Assembly (NCBI RefSeq): GCF_009755225.1
Contig: NZ_WQKZ01000005.1
Coordinates: 224,315-288,314, forward strand
Direction: 5' to 3'
DNA: 64,000 nt
Source: Hymenobacter ginkgonis
GTDB taxonomy: Bacteria; Bacteroidota; Bacteroidia; Cytophagales; Hymenobacteraceae
The notes under the pieces are model-generated. The model searched no databases. It worked only from the letters and a program-made list of their open reading frames with translations, and had not been told where the DNA came from. Positions 26,755 through 33,694 of the stretch are shown here, piece after piece (the first letter of the stretch is position 1; every line of letters begins with the position of its first letter). The position numbers were made by a program, and so were the translations under genes.

Positions 26755-26840
26755 CGGTTAATTCATTAATGGTTAAGGGGTAATGCAGTCCTATTTGTTA
26801 GGCGACATTACCCCTTAACCATTAATGAACGAACCGCTAT
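26751..26840. terminator. 35-bp-arm palindrome containing both stop codons of convergent genes
   Basis: Arms 26751-26785 and 26806-26840 match at 33 of 35 positions around a 20-base loop. The TAG of gldH (26752-26754) and the TAG of the opposing oxidoreductase (26839-26837) lie at the same place in the two arms (ATAGCGGTT). There is no T-run, but such a stem would end transcription or block exonucleases from both sides. Confidence 0.85.
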
Positions 26841-28231
26841 TTCAAGTCGCGCCACACCACGTTTAGCCCTTCAGCCCAGATAGGATGGGCAATGACCATA
26901 TTTTGGAGCTGCTGGTAACGCAGCCGGCCCGCCATGGCTACTTGCAGAATAGTCATGATGTCGCCGGCCTCGGGGCCTAGCAAGGCCGCGCCCAAAATAC
27001 GGTCATCGGCGCCTACCAGCACTTTCCAAAAGCCAGTGTGCTGGCCGGTGTGCTGGGCGCGGCTGAGAATGTGCAGCGGAATCTTGGCTACTCGGTAAGC
27101 GACGCCGGCATCCTTGGCTTGCGTCTCGCTGAGGCCAATGCGGCCGAGCTGCGGGTCGGTAAACACACAGTAGGGGAGGGGGCGCTGCTTGGCCGAGCGG
27201 CGCGGGCCTTGGTGCAGCAGGTTGTCGCGCACCACCCGAAAGTCGTCGTAGCTGAGGTGCGTAAACTGCGGCCCGCCGTGCACGTCGCCCAGCGCATACA
27301 CGCCACGTACGTTGGTTTGGAGCCGGCTATCGACCTGGATATATCCTTTTTCGTCAGTTTTGATGCCAGTTACGGCCAAGTTTAGCTGGTCGGAGTTGGG
27401 CTGGCGGCCGGTGGCTACCAGCAGGTGCGTGCCGTGCAAACGGCGCTCGCCGTGCTTGGTGTCGAGGGTAATAGTGAGCTGGCCCGCTGCGCTGCGCGAT
27501 ACGTGGCGCGCTTTGGCATCCAAAAAAAACTCGATTCCATCGGCTTCGAGCGATGTTTGCAGGCACTCGCACACGTCATCATCCTCGCGCTCCAGCACTT
27601 GGCTGCCCGTGTCGATGATGGTCACGCGGCTGCCGAAGCGCCGAAACATTTGCCCAAATTCTAGCCCGATGTAGCCCCCACCCAGAATAAGCAGGTGCTC
27701 GGGTACTTCCTGCACATCAAGCAACTCAGTGGTAGTGAGGTAATCAACATCGGCCAGGCCCGGCACATCGGGGATGGCCGCGCGCGTACCCGTATTGATG
27801 AACACCTGTTTGGCAGTAATCTCGCTGGTCTGGGTAGCCGTCTCTTGCACCCGCACCTTGCGCGGCGCCACAAAGGCTGCCTGGCCGTGCAGCACCGTGA
27901 TATTATCGTGCTTCGGCGCGAGCGATTCGCGCAAGCCACGGCGCGATTTTTCGAGTAAAGCATCTTTGCGCGCTACTACGGCGGGCATATCTACCTGCGC
28001 CACGCCGCCCAGCCGGATGCCCAGCGCGTCGGCCGTACATACCTGGTGCATCCGTTCGGCCGAGGCCAGCATCGTTTTGGTGGGTACGCAGCCGTAATTG
28101 AGGCACGAACCACCTAAGTGGGCTTCTTCTACTAAAATAACGGTTTGGCCAGCTTCGGCCAGGGCTTTTGCTAAAGGATTGCCGGCTTGGCCGGAGCCGA
28201 TAATAAGCGCGTCACAGGAATAATCAGACAT
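26837..28231 (-). CDS. FAD-dependent pyridine nucleotide-disulfide oxidoreductase (mercuric-reductase-like)
   Basis: 464 residues, dihydrolipoyl dehydrogenase/mercuric reductase superfamily. FAD loop IIGSGQAGNPLAKAL near the N-terminus; redox-active pair GGSCLNYGCVPTKTML (CxxxxC, about residues 43 and 48); NAD(P) loop LILGGGYIGLEFGQMF; the second FAD segment VYALGDVHGGPQFTH; C-terminal interface histidine in IAHPIWAEGLN. It lacks the N-terminal heavy-metal domain and C-terminal cysteine pair of true MerA, and there are no mer genes near, so mercury reduction should not be assumed. The partner is probably a low-molecular disulfide or quinone. It converges on gldH. Confidence 0.88.
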   Translation of the reverse strand: MSDYSCDALIIGSGQAGNPLAKALAEAGQTVILVEEAHLGGSCLNYGCVPTKTMLASAERMHQVCTADALGIRLGGVAQVDMPAVVARKDALLEKSRRGLRESLAPKHDNITVLHGQAAFVAPRKVRVQETATQTSEITAKQVFINTGTRAAIPDVPGLADVDYLTTTELLDVQEVPEHLLILGGGYIGLEFGQMFRRFGSRVTIIDTGSQVLEREDDDVCECLQTSLEADGIEFFLDAKARHVSRSAAGQLTITLDTKHGERRLHGTHLLVATGRQPNSDQLNLAVTGIKTDEKGYIQVDSRLQTNVRGVYALGDVHGGPQFTHLSYDDFRVVRDNLLHQGPRRSAKQRPLPYCVFTDPQLGRIGLSETQAKDAGVAYRVAKIPLHILSRAQHTGQHTGFWKVLVGADDRILGAALLGPEAGDIMTILQVAMAGRLRYQQLQNMVIAHPIWAEGLNVVWRDLK

Positions 28232-28398
28232 AAAAAGTTAGGTGGGCTACGCAATAGGGGGTAGCAAGGACTGTACGTAAAATTCACCTGTGCGAACGGT
28301 TGGGCTTGCAACGCTTGGCCTTGCTGCGGGCTCTAGAGGTATACTGCTGCCTATACGTATTTAAAAGTATTGCCTCGCCGGGCGTAAGTTGCTTCCCT

Positions 28399-29196
28399 AT
28401 GGCCTACCCCTCTACTTGCTCCTGGATTCGCTGTAGTTGTCTATTGATGGTAAGTTTGTTAGGCTTGCTGAGTGGCTGCGCGGTGTATGTGCCCATGCAG
28501 GCTGCCGCCCCCGAAATCCGGGGCAAGGGCGAGTTGGAAGTAGCAGGCAGTTGGTCGCTCACTAACCGCTTGGAGGTGGGCGCCACCTATTCGCCCCTCA
28601 ACCACCTGCTGGTGCGGGCCTCCACTAGCACCAAGCTGGCTGGCCACATCAGCGACAGTTCTTCGTATGCCCAAAACAACCAGTACGAGCTGGCCGTGGG
28701 CACCTACTGGCCGCTGGGGCCGCACTGGGTGGTAGGGGGCCTAGTAGGCTTCGGCCAGGCGCATTCCCAGGCGCGCTACAAAAACGATGGCAGCAGCGTG
28801 CTGCTACTGGGCGAAGTCACAGACCACGTTTTTGATGCCATCTACGGCAAGTATTCGGGCGAGGCCTACGCTACCTGGCAGCCTACCCCCGCCGTGAGCC
28901 TGGGGCTAACGTACCGCCTAGTGCAGCTGCGCCTCACCGACGTTACCGACCTAGGCGTGCCGGTGCACAGCGCGCCTATCCTGCGCTACGAACCCATGCT
29001 GTACTTCCGCCTGCGCCCTCAGGCGGGCAATGGGCTGGTGCAGTTTCAGGCGGCGGTGGGTGTATCAAGCACTTTTGGCTACGACGACCGCCTGGCCAGC
29101 GACCGCGCCGACCCTACTCGGCAGTTCAAGGTCGGTCGCGGCTACACGTCGGTGGGTGTGGCCATCTACCCGCACTTGCTGTGGCGCAAAAAGTAG
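28399..29196 (+). CDS. Lipoprotein, first of three tandem paralogues
   Basis: 265 residues. Signal peptide with lipobox LLSGC (Cys about 32) followed by AVYVPMQ. The mature part shows alternating beta strands: GKGELEVAGSWSLTNRLEVGATYSP, LVRASTSTKL, YELAVGTYWPLGPHWVVGG, VSLGLTYRLVQLRLTD, a pattern like a small outer-membrane beta barrel (amphipathic strands ending in aromatics). It shares the opening C(A/T)VY(V/A)P and the ASYSP/YRL blocks with the two genes downstream. The ATG at 28399 is chosen; the frame is open to 28300 and an ATG at 28447 is another option. Family not recognised; surface lipoprotein inferred. Confidence 0.75.
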   Translation: MAYPSTCSWIRCSCLLMVSLLGLLSGCAVYVPMQAAAPEIRGKGELEVAGSWSLTNRLEVGATYSPLNHLLVRASTSTKLAGHISDSSSYAQNNQYELAVGTYWPLGPHWVVGGLVGFGQAHSQARYKNDGSSVLLLGEVTDHVFDAIYGKYSGEAYATWQPTPAVSLGLTYRLVQLRLTDVTDLGVPVHSAPILRYEPMLYFRLRPQAGNGLVQFQAAVGVSSTFGYDDRLASDRADPTRQFKVGRGYTSVGVAIYPHLLWRKK

Positions 29197-29384
29197 GGGG
29201 TAAGCAAAAGTCCTGGCTTATACCGTATAAAAGGCCTTTTTAGCGCATTATAAAGACTCTTCTGCCACTTATAGTCAAAATTGTAAAGTCAGTAAATTAC
29301 GAAAAATGAGTTGAGAAGCTGCTAGATAAAAAAGTACTTCGCCCTGGTGAATTACGCAACTCTACAACGGTCTTCCCAACGCAT

Positions 29385-30110
29385 ATGAAGTCGCCCTACC
29401 CCTGTGCGCGGCTGTTAGCCGCTGCCGCTATCTGCTTGCCTAGCTGCACGGTGTATGCTCCGATGCAGCCAGTTATGCCCTTGGTGCGGCAGCGTGGGCA
29501 GTTCGATGCTGGGGCCAGCCTGCAGAGTAGTGGCCGGCTGGAGGCTACAGCCGCTTACTCACCCGTATCGCACTGTGTGGTAGCTGGGGCGGGCACGGTG
29601 GCCGTGCGTACTGGCCAGCAGAATTACCTCATTACCCGGCAGGCAGAAATTAGTTTGGGCGGCTATTGGGACCTAAGCCCCAAATGGCTACTGAGTACGC
29701 TGGGGGGTGGTGGCTACGCCTACGCTGACCGCCAATATACATTTTGGGGTACGGAGCGCCGCACGGGCACTTACGCCAAATTGTTTGGGCAGGTAGGCCT
29801 CGCTCACCTCGGCGAATGGAGTAGCTTCAGTGTTACTTATCGGCTAGCCCAAGTAGATTACCGAGAGCTGCGAACTGAAATTGGCCCGCTCCCTCCCTTT
29901 CAGGCCCCGCGCCATGAAGTGCTGCTGGCCTCCCGCCGGGCTCTGGGCTCTACTGCTGATTGGCATTTGCAATCGGCCATTGGTATGTCATTCAGCTCAT
30001 TGCAGCCGGCGAGTAGTGCCGGCAGCCAAGCCGAAAGCGACCGATGGTATGCGGCGGGCATCCCAGTTCCAATGGCTAGCCTAGGGATAGTCTGGCAGCC
30101 AAGCCACTAG
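29385..30110 (+). CDS. Lipoprotein, second of three tandem paralogues
   Basis: 241 residues. Lipobox LPSC (Cys about 22), then TVYAPMQPVMPLVRQRGQFDAGA, aligning with SCAVYVP-PLLR in its neighbours. Later blocks: LEATAAYSPVSHCVVAG, ISLGGYWDLSPKWLLSTLGGGGYAYA, FSVTYRLAQVDYRELR and a final ASLGIVWQP strand. Strand pattern and lipid anchor suggest an outer-membrane lipoprotein with a beta-barrel-like domain. The 188 bases before it are AT-rich, with no hairpin recognised, so it may have its own promoter. It has diverged strongly from its siblings, so the duplication is old. Function unknown. Confidence 0.75.
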   Translation: MKSPYPCARLLAAAAICLPSCTVYAPMQPVMPLVRQRGQFDAGASLQSSGRLEATAAYSPVSHCVVAGAGTVAVRTGQQNYLITRQAEISLGGYWDLSPKWLLSTLGGGGYAYADRQYTFWGTERRTGTYAKLFGQVGLAHLGEWSSFSVTYRLAQVDYRELRTEIGPLPPFQAPRHEVLLASRRALGSTADWHLQSAIGMSFSSLQPASSAGSQAESDRWYAAGIPVPMASLGIVWQPSH

Positions 30111-30185
30111 TAAACCAGCGCAGCGCACAGGCGATGAAATCATGCTTTTTCAGTCGCTTCGTAAGCTTAAATTAAGCCGGCGTGC

Positions 30186-30234
30186 CTGCTGCCCAGTGCG
30201 CGCAGCCTGATTTCACCAATTCCGGCGGGCGAAT
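30186..30234 (-). pseudogene. Decayed duplicate of the 3' end of sucD
   Basis: These 49 bases match 31127-31175, the last codons of sucD, at 41 of 49 positions, in the same orientation and order. Read on the minus strand the fossil gives SPAGIGEIRLRALGSR where sucD has SPAEIGDTMLRVLGSK. It lies between the second and third lipoprotein genes, about 940 bases from the real sucD end. It is a scar of a duplication that copied a lipoprotein gene together with the neighbouring sucD tail. Confidence 0.8.
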
Positions 30235-30269
30235 ATGAGACGACTCAAAAAAAGTTTTTCTCCGAACTT

Positions 30270-31061
30270 ATGAAGTCATTTTACGTCGCAGTTCGGTTGC
30301 TGCTGCCTCTTTCTGCCTTGCTAACCAGTTGCGCGGTTTACGTGCCAACGGTGCCTTGCACTCCACTACTGCGCAGCAAAAGCGAGGTAGAGATTACGGC
30401 CGCGTTGCGCCTCAGTAGCCTCGAAGCAGACGTAGCATGGTCGCCCGCCCCCCACGTGCTACTAGCAGGCGAAATGGCTTTGCAAAGGACTGGGGGCCAA
30501 GATAGTAGAAACGGCCCCACGGGCCCGGTCGTGACCGCGGATTACTCCGGCCACCACTTTCAGGGTGGGGTAGGCCTTGGCACTTACTGGCTGCTGGGCG
30601 AGCGTCAACAATTTTACTTGGGCGCGCTCAGTGGGGTAGGGGTGGCGAAAGCCGATTTATATGACCAAACCGGCGAATTTTTTGCGATAATATTACCCAT
30701 ATTTGGCCCTGCGGTGCCGGTCCATTACCAGGCCAACTACTGGCGCTATTACGGGCAGCTCTACGCGGCGCAGCAGGCTAGCCCCAAGGTCACCTACGGT
30801 TTCTCTTTCCGGACTACTGTTGTTAACTACCGTGAGGTACTGCGTGATGGCCAGCCGGTTAGCTACTCGCCCGCGCAAGTGTTCTATGAGCCGCACGCCT
30901 TTTTGCGCTATGGCCAAGGAGTGGTGCAGGGCGTAACTACTTTCGGATACTCCTTTCCCGGCACTCCTAGTCTGGAGGCGGAACAGCTACTAACCCCCAC
31001 TACTTGGCTAATAAGCCTGGGCATCGTGTTTCGACCAACGAGCTTGCGGCACAAAAATTAA
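30270..31061 (+). CDS. Lipoprotein, third of three tandem paralogues
   Basis: 263 residues. Signal peptide MKSFYVAVRLLLPLSALLTSC with lipobox Cys21, then AVYVPTVPCTPLLRSKSEVEITA, clearly related to the two upstream genes. Further blocks: LEADVAWSPAPHVLLAGEMAL, FQGGVGLGTYWLLGERQQFYLG, VTYGFSFRTTVVNYREVLRDG and a final ISLGIVFRP strand like ASLGIVWQP in the second copy. The sequence just upstream (30186-30234) is a decayed copy of the sucD tail, which also follows this gene, so the unit lipoprotein-plus-sucD-end was duplicated. Convergent with sucD, with a shared terminator between. Function unknown. Confidence 0.75.
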   Translation: MKSFYVAVRLLLPLSALLTSCAVYVPTVPCTPLLRSKSEVEITAALRLSSLEADVAWSPAPHVLLAGEMALQRTGGQDSRNGPTGPVVTADYSGHHFQGGVGLGTYWLLGERQQFYLGALSGVGVAKADLYDQTGEFFAIILPIFGPAVPVHYQANYWRYYGQLYAAQQASPKVTYGFSFRTTVVNYREVLRDGQPVSYSPAQVFYEPHAFLRYGQGVVQGVTTFGYSFPGTPSLEAEQLLTPTTWLISLGIVFRPTSLRHKN

Positions 31062-31073
31062 GGGGCTTCCATA

Positions 31074-31106
31074 AAAAAAGCCCCGGCGCAAACCGGAGCT
31101 TTTTTA
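31074..31106. terminator. Bidirectional terminator between third lipoprotein and sucD
   Basis: AAAAAGCCCCGG and CCGGAGCTTTTTT form a stem with one mismatch around CGCAAA, with A- and T-runs on the two sides. Confidence 0.85.
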
Positions 31107-31122
31107 TGCAATAAGCTAAAAT

Positions 31123-32004
31123 TTACTTGCTGCCCAGTACGCGCAGCATGGTATCGCCAATCTCGGCGGGCGAATCCACTACGTGGATGCCGCACTCGCG
31201 CATGATGGCCATTTTAGCGGCGGCCGTGTCGTCGGCGCCGCCTACGATGGCCCCAGCGTGGCCCATGCGGCGGCCGGGAGGCGCCGTTTGGCCAGCAATA
31301 AAGCCTACTACCGGCTTCTTATTGCCACTTTCCTTAATCCAGCGAGCGGCTTCGGCTTCCATGCCGCCGCCGATTTCGCCAATCATCACGATGCCTTCGG
31401 TTTCGGGGTCATTCATCAGCAATTCTACCGCCTGCTTGGTAGTCGTGCCAATGATGGGGTCGCCGCCGATGCCAATGGCCGTGGTTTGGCCCAGGCCAGC
31501 TTTGGTAAGTTGGTCCACGGCTTCGTAGGTCAGCGTGCCCGACTTCGACACAATCCCGACCCGGCCTTTCTGGAAGATGAAGCCGGGCATAATGCCCACT
31601 TTGCACTCGCCGGCGGTGATAACCCCGGGGCAGTTTGGCCCAATCATCGTAATGCCGGGGCGGTCCTTGAGGTAGTGCTTCACGGCAATCATATCCTTGG
31701 TAGGAATGCCTTCCGTGATGGTTACGATAACCTTAATGCCCGCCTGCGCGGCTTCCAAAATCGCGTCGGCAGCAAAAGCCGGGGGTACGAAAATGATGCT
31801 GGTATCGGCCTGGGTAGCAGCCACGGCATCAGCCACGGTGTTGAATACGGGCCGGCCGAGGTGCTCGGTGCCACCCTTGCCGGGCGTCACGCCGCCCACT
31901 ACCTGGGTGCCGTAATCCATCATTTGCTGCGCGTGGAACGAGCCTTCGGAGCCGGTGAAGCCCTGCACGATGACCTTGGAATCTTTATTGACGAGAACGC
32001 TCAT
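31123..32004 (-). CDS. sucD: Succinate--CoA ligase, ADP/GDP-forming, alpha subunit
   Basis: 293 residues, usual length for SucD. With the beta subunit SucC (not in the window) it interconverts succinyl-CoA and succinate with substrate-level phosphorylation in the TCA cycle. Visible: VIVQGFTGSEGSFHAQQM, CoA-binding GGVTPGKGG, IGPNCPGVITAGECKVGIMPG, FIAGQTAPPGRRMGHAGAIV with the phosphohistidine in GHAGA, and the C-terminal ECGIHVVDSPAEIGDTML. The ATG at 32004 is preceded by a -7 box 35 bases upstream. Divergent from the CBS-like gene. A decayed copy of its 3' end is found at 30186-30234. Confidence 0.97.
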   Translation of the reverse strand: MSVLVNKDSKVIVQGFTGSEGSFHAQQMMDYGTQVVGGVTPGKGGTEHLGRPVFNTVADAVAATQADTSIIFVPPAFAADAILEAAQAGIKVIVTITEGIPTKDMIAVKHYLKDRPGITMIGPNCPGVITAGECKVGIMPGFIFQKGRVGIVSKSGTLTYEAVDQLTKAGLGQTTAIGIGGDPIIGTTTKQAVELLMNDPETEGIVMIGEIGGGMEAEAARWIKESGNKKPVVGFIAGQTAPPGRRMGHAGAIVGGADDTAAAKMAIMRECGIHVVDSPAEIGDTMLRVLGSK

Positions 32005-32038
32005 GGGCGGCTAACTTGTTGGGGAGAATTGAATGGGG

Positions 32039-32046
32039 CAAAAGTA
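32039..32046 (-). promoter_or_regulatory. sucD -7 promoter box
   Basis: Minus strand TACTTTTG, matching TAnnTTTG; leader of about 30 bases to the ATG at 32004. Confidence 0.55.
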
Positions 32047-32096
32047 GGGCCGGGGCGGGTATTACGCGCGCACCGGCGCCCGCCCCGTTGGTTTCC

Positions 32097-32104
32097 TACC
32101 TTTG
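32097..32104 (+). promoter_or_regulatory. -7 promoter box of the CBS/cysteine synthase gene
   Basis: TACCTTTG, exact consensus, back to back with the sucD promoter (about 50 bases apart) and 38 bases before the ATG at 32143. Confidence 0.6.
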
Positions 32105-32142
32105 TAGCTACAGAGGCAGTTCATCTTTGCCTACCCACCCAC

Positions 32143-33120
32143 ATGTATTTCAACCATATTATTGAAACGCTCGGCAATACGCCGCTCGTTAAGCTCAACA
32201 AAGTTACCGAAGGCATCAAAGGCACTATACTAGCTAAGGTAGAATATTTTAACCCCGGAAATTCGGTGAAGGACCGCATGGCCCTGCGCATGATTGAGGA
32301 CGCCGAGGCAGCCGGCTTGCTCAAGCCCGGCGGCACCATTATCGAGGGTACCAGCGGCAATACCGGCATGGGCCTCGCGCTCACCGCCATTGCCAAAGGC
32401 TACAAAACGGTGTTCGTGATGAGCGACAAGCAGAGCAAGGAAAAGCAGGATATTCTGCGCGCCGTGGGCGCCGAAGTGGTAGTATGCCCCGTGGATGTAG
32501 CACCCGACGACCCCCGTAGCTACTACTCGGTGGCGCGCCGCCTCAACCAGGAAACGCAGAATTCCTTCTACCCCAACCAGTACGACAATACCTCGAACAC
32601 GGCCGCGCACTACGAAACCACCGGCCCCGAAATTTGGGCGGGCACCGAGGGTAAAATCACGCACCTAGCGGCCGGTGTGGGCACGGGCGGCACCATTTGC
32701 GGCAGTAGCAAATACCTGAAGGAGCAGAACTCGGCGGTATTTACGCTGGGCCTCGACACCTACGGCTCGGTATTTAAGAAATATAAGGAGACGGGTATTT
32801 TTGACGAAAACGAAATTTATCCTTATAAAACGGAGGGTATCGGCGAGGATATTTTGCCTAAGAATGTAAACTTCGACGTCATCGACCAGTTCATCAAAGT
32901 CACGGACAAAGACGCCGCTCTCATGACGCGCCGCCTGGCCAAGGAAGAAGGCCTATTTGTGGGCTGGAGCTGCGGCTCGGCCGTATTTGGGGCCCTTGAG
33001 TATGCCCGCGAGCACTTGACGGAAGAGGATACAATGGTCATTATCCTGCCCGACCACGGCACCCGCTACCTGGGCAAAATTTACAACGACGAGTGGATGC
33101 AGGCCCAGGGCTGGTTGTAG
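32143..33120 (+). CDS. PLP-dependent cystathionine beta-synthase / cysteine synthase family protein
   Basis: 325 residues of fold-type II PLP enzymes. It catalyses beta-replacement on serine or O-acetylserine, making cystathionine or cysteine. Lysine anchor in NPGNSVKDRMALRMIE (about 42), substrate loop EGTSGNTGMGLAL, phosphate loop AGVGTGGTICGSSKYLKE, and the late GWSCGSAVFGALEYA. The stretch SKEKQDILRAVGAEVVVCP with DPRSYYSVARRL is closer to the CBS catalytic core than to CysK; no regulatory CBS domains follow. The open frame continues antisense across sucD to 31183, but ATG 32143, just after a consensus promoter, gives the family's normal start. Confidence 0.92.
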   Translation: MYFNHIIETLGNTPLVKLNKVTEGIKGTILAKVEYFNPGNSVKDRMALRMIEDAEAAGLLKPGGTIIEGTSGNTGMGLALTAIAKGYKTVFVMSDKQSKEKQDILRAVGAEVVVCPVDVAPDDPRSYYSVARRLNQETQNSFYPNQYDNTSNTAAHYETTGPEIWAGTEGKITHLAAGVGTGGTICGSSKYLKEQNSAVFTLGLDTYGSVFKKYKETGIFDENEIYPYKTEGIGEDILPKNVNFDVIDQFIKVTDKDAALMTRRLAKEEGLFVGWSCGSAVFGALEYAREHLTEEDTMVIILPDHGTRYLGKIYNDEWMQAQGWL

Positions 33121-33200
33121 CCACCTGCTAAAAATACTAGCGCTTTCTCTTGGCTTTGCAGGCGCTCGAAAGTAACTTCGTTAGGCTAAACAAAACTGCT

Positions 33201-33620
33201 ATGGTAGACGCGCTTTCTCATATTGTGCTAGTAGATGATAACGAAACGACTAGTTTTCTCAATAATCGCCTGCTGAGCCGCTTGGCAGTAGCCCGCCAGG
33301 TTAGCAATTTCTCGAAGGCCGATGAGGCATTTGAGTCTGTATGGAAAGACGGCCAACCTGCAACGTCGGCCACCGATGCACCCGACCTGGTATTCGTGGA
33401 TTTGAAAATGCCGGGAGTGAGCGGCTTCGATTTTATCGAGCGCTACAGCAAGCTACCCCCTGCCGTGCAAGAGCGCACGGTAGTGGCCGTACTTACTACC
33501 TCCATGCACTCGGCTGATACGGCCCGCGTGGCGCAGTACCCCAATGTGGAGTACCTGACAAAGCCCTTGACTGAAGAAAAAATGCAGCGCTTGCTGGCCA
33601 AGCGCTTCGCCGTAGCATAG
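33201..33620 (+). CDS. Single-domain response regulator receiver
   Basis: 139 residues, only a CheY-like receiver domain. Acidic pocket in IVLVDDNETT, phosphoacceptor Asp in DLVFVDLKMPG, switch Thr/Ser in VAVLTTSMH, and Lys in VEYLTKPLTEEK. No output domain, so it would act through protein contact or as a phosphorelay shuttle; the TTS after the beta-4 strand and insertion around FSKADEAFESVWKDG are typical of Bacteroidota stand-alone receivers. The ATG at 33201 is preferred to the longer frame from 33150. No histidine kinase is adjacent. A very strong terminator follows. Confidence 0.88.
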   Translation: MVDALSHIVLVDDNETTSFLNNRLLSRLAVARQVSNFSKADEAFESVWKDGQPATSATDAPDLVFVDLKMPGVSGFDFIERYSKLPPAVQERTVVAVLTTSMHSADTARVAQYPNVEYLTKPLTEEKMQRLLAKRFAVA

Positions 33621-33637
33621 CGGGCAGAAGCCCAGAA

Positions 33638-33694
33638 AAAAAAGCCGCCCGCAGCCACTCCGTCGAATACGGAGTGGCTGCGGGCGGCTTTTTT
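33638..33694. terminator. Very strong bidirectional terminator (26-bp perfect stem)
   Basis: The left arm from 33638 reads AAAAAAGCCGCCCGCAGCCA and continues CTCCGT; the right arm is its exact complement, with a 5-base loop and runs of A and T at the ends. It lies between the response regulator (+) and ade (-) and overlaps the ade stop codon region. Confidence 0.95.

Noticed and set aside
26837..28231. Mercury resistance gene merA
   Set aside because: The redox pair fits, but the heavy-metal domain, C-terminal cysteines and any mer neighbours are missing.
31183..33120. A 645-codon open frame covering the CBS-like gene and running antisense across sucD
   Set aside because: The first 320 residues are the mirror of sucD; a consensus promoter and an ATG at 32143 give the normal CBS/cysteine synthase start.
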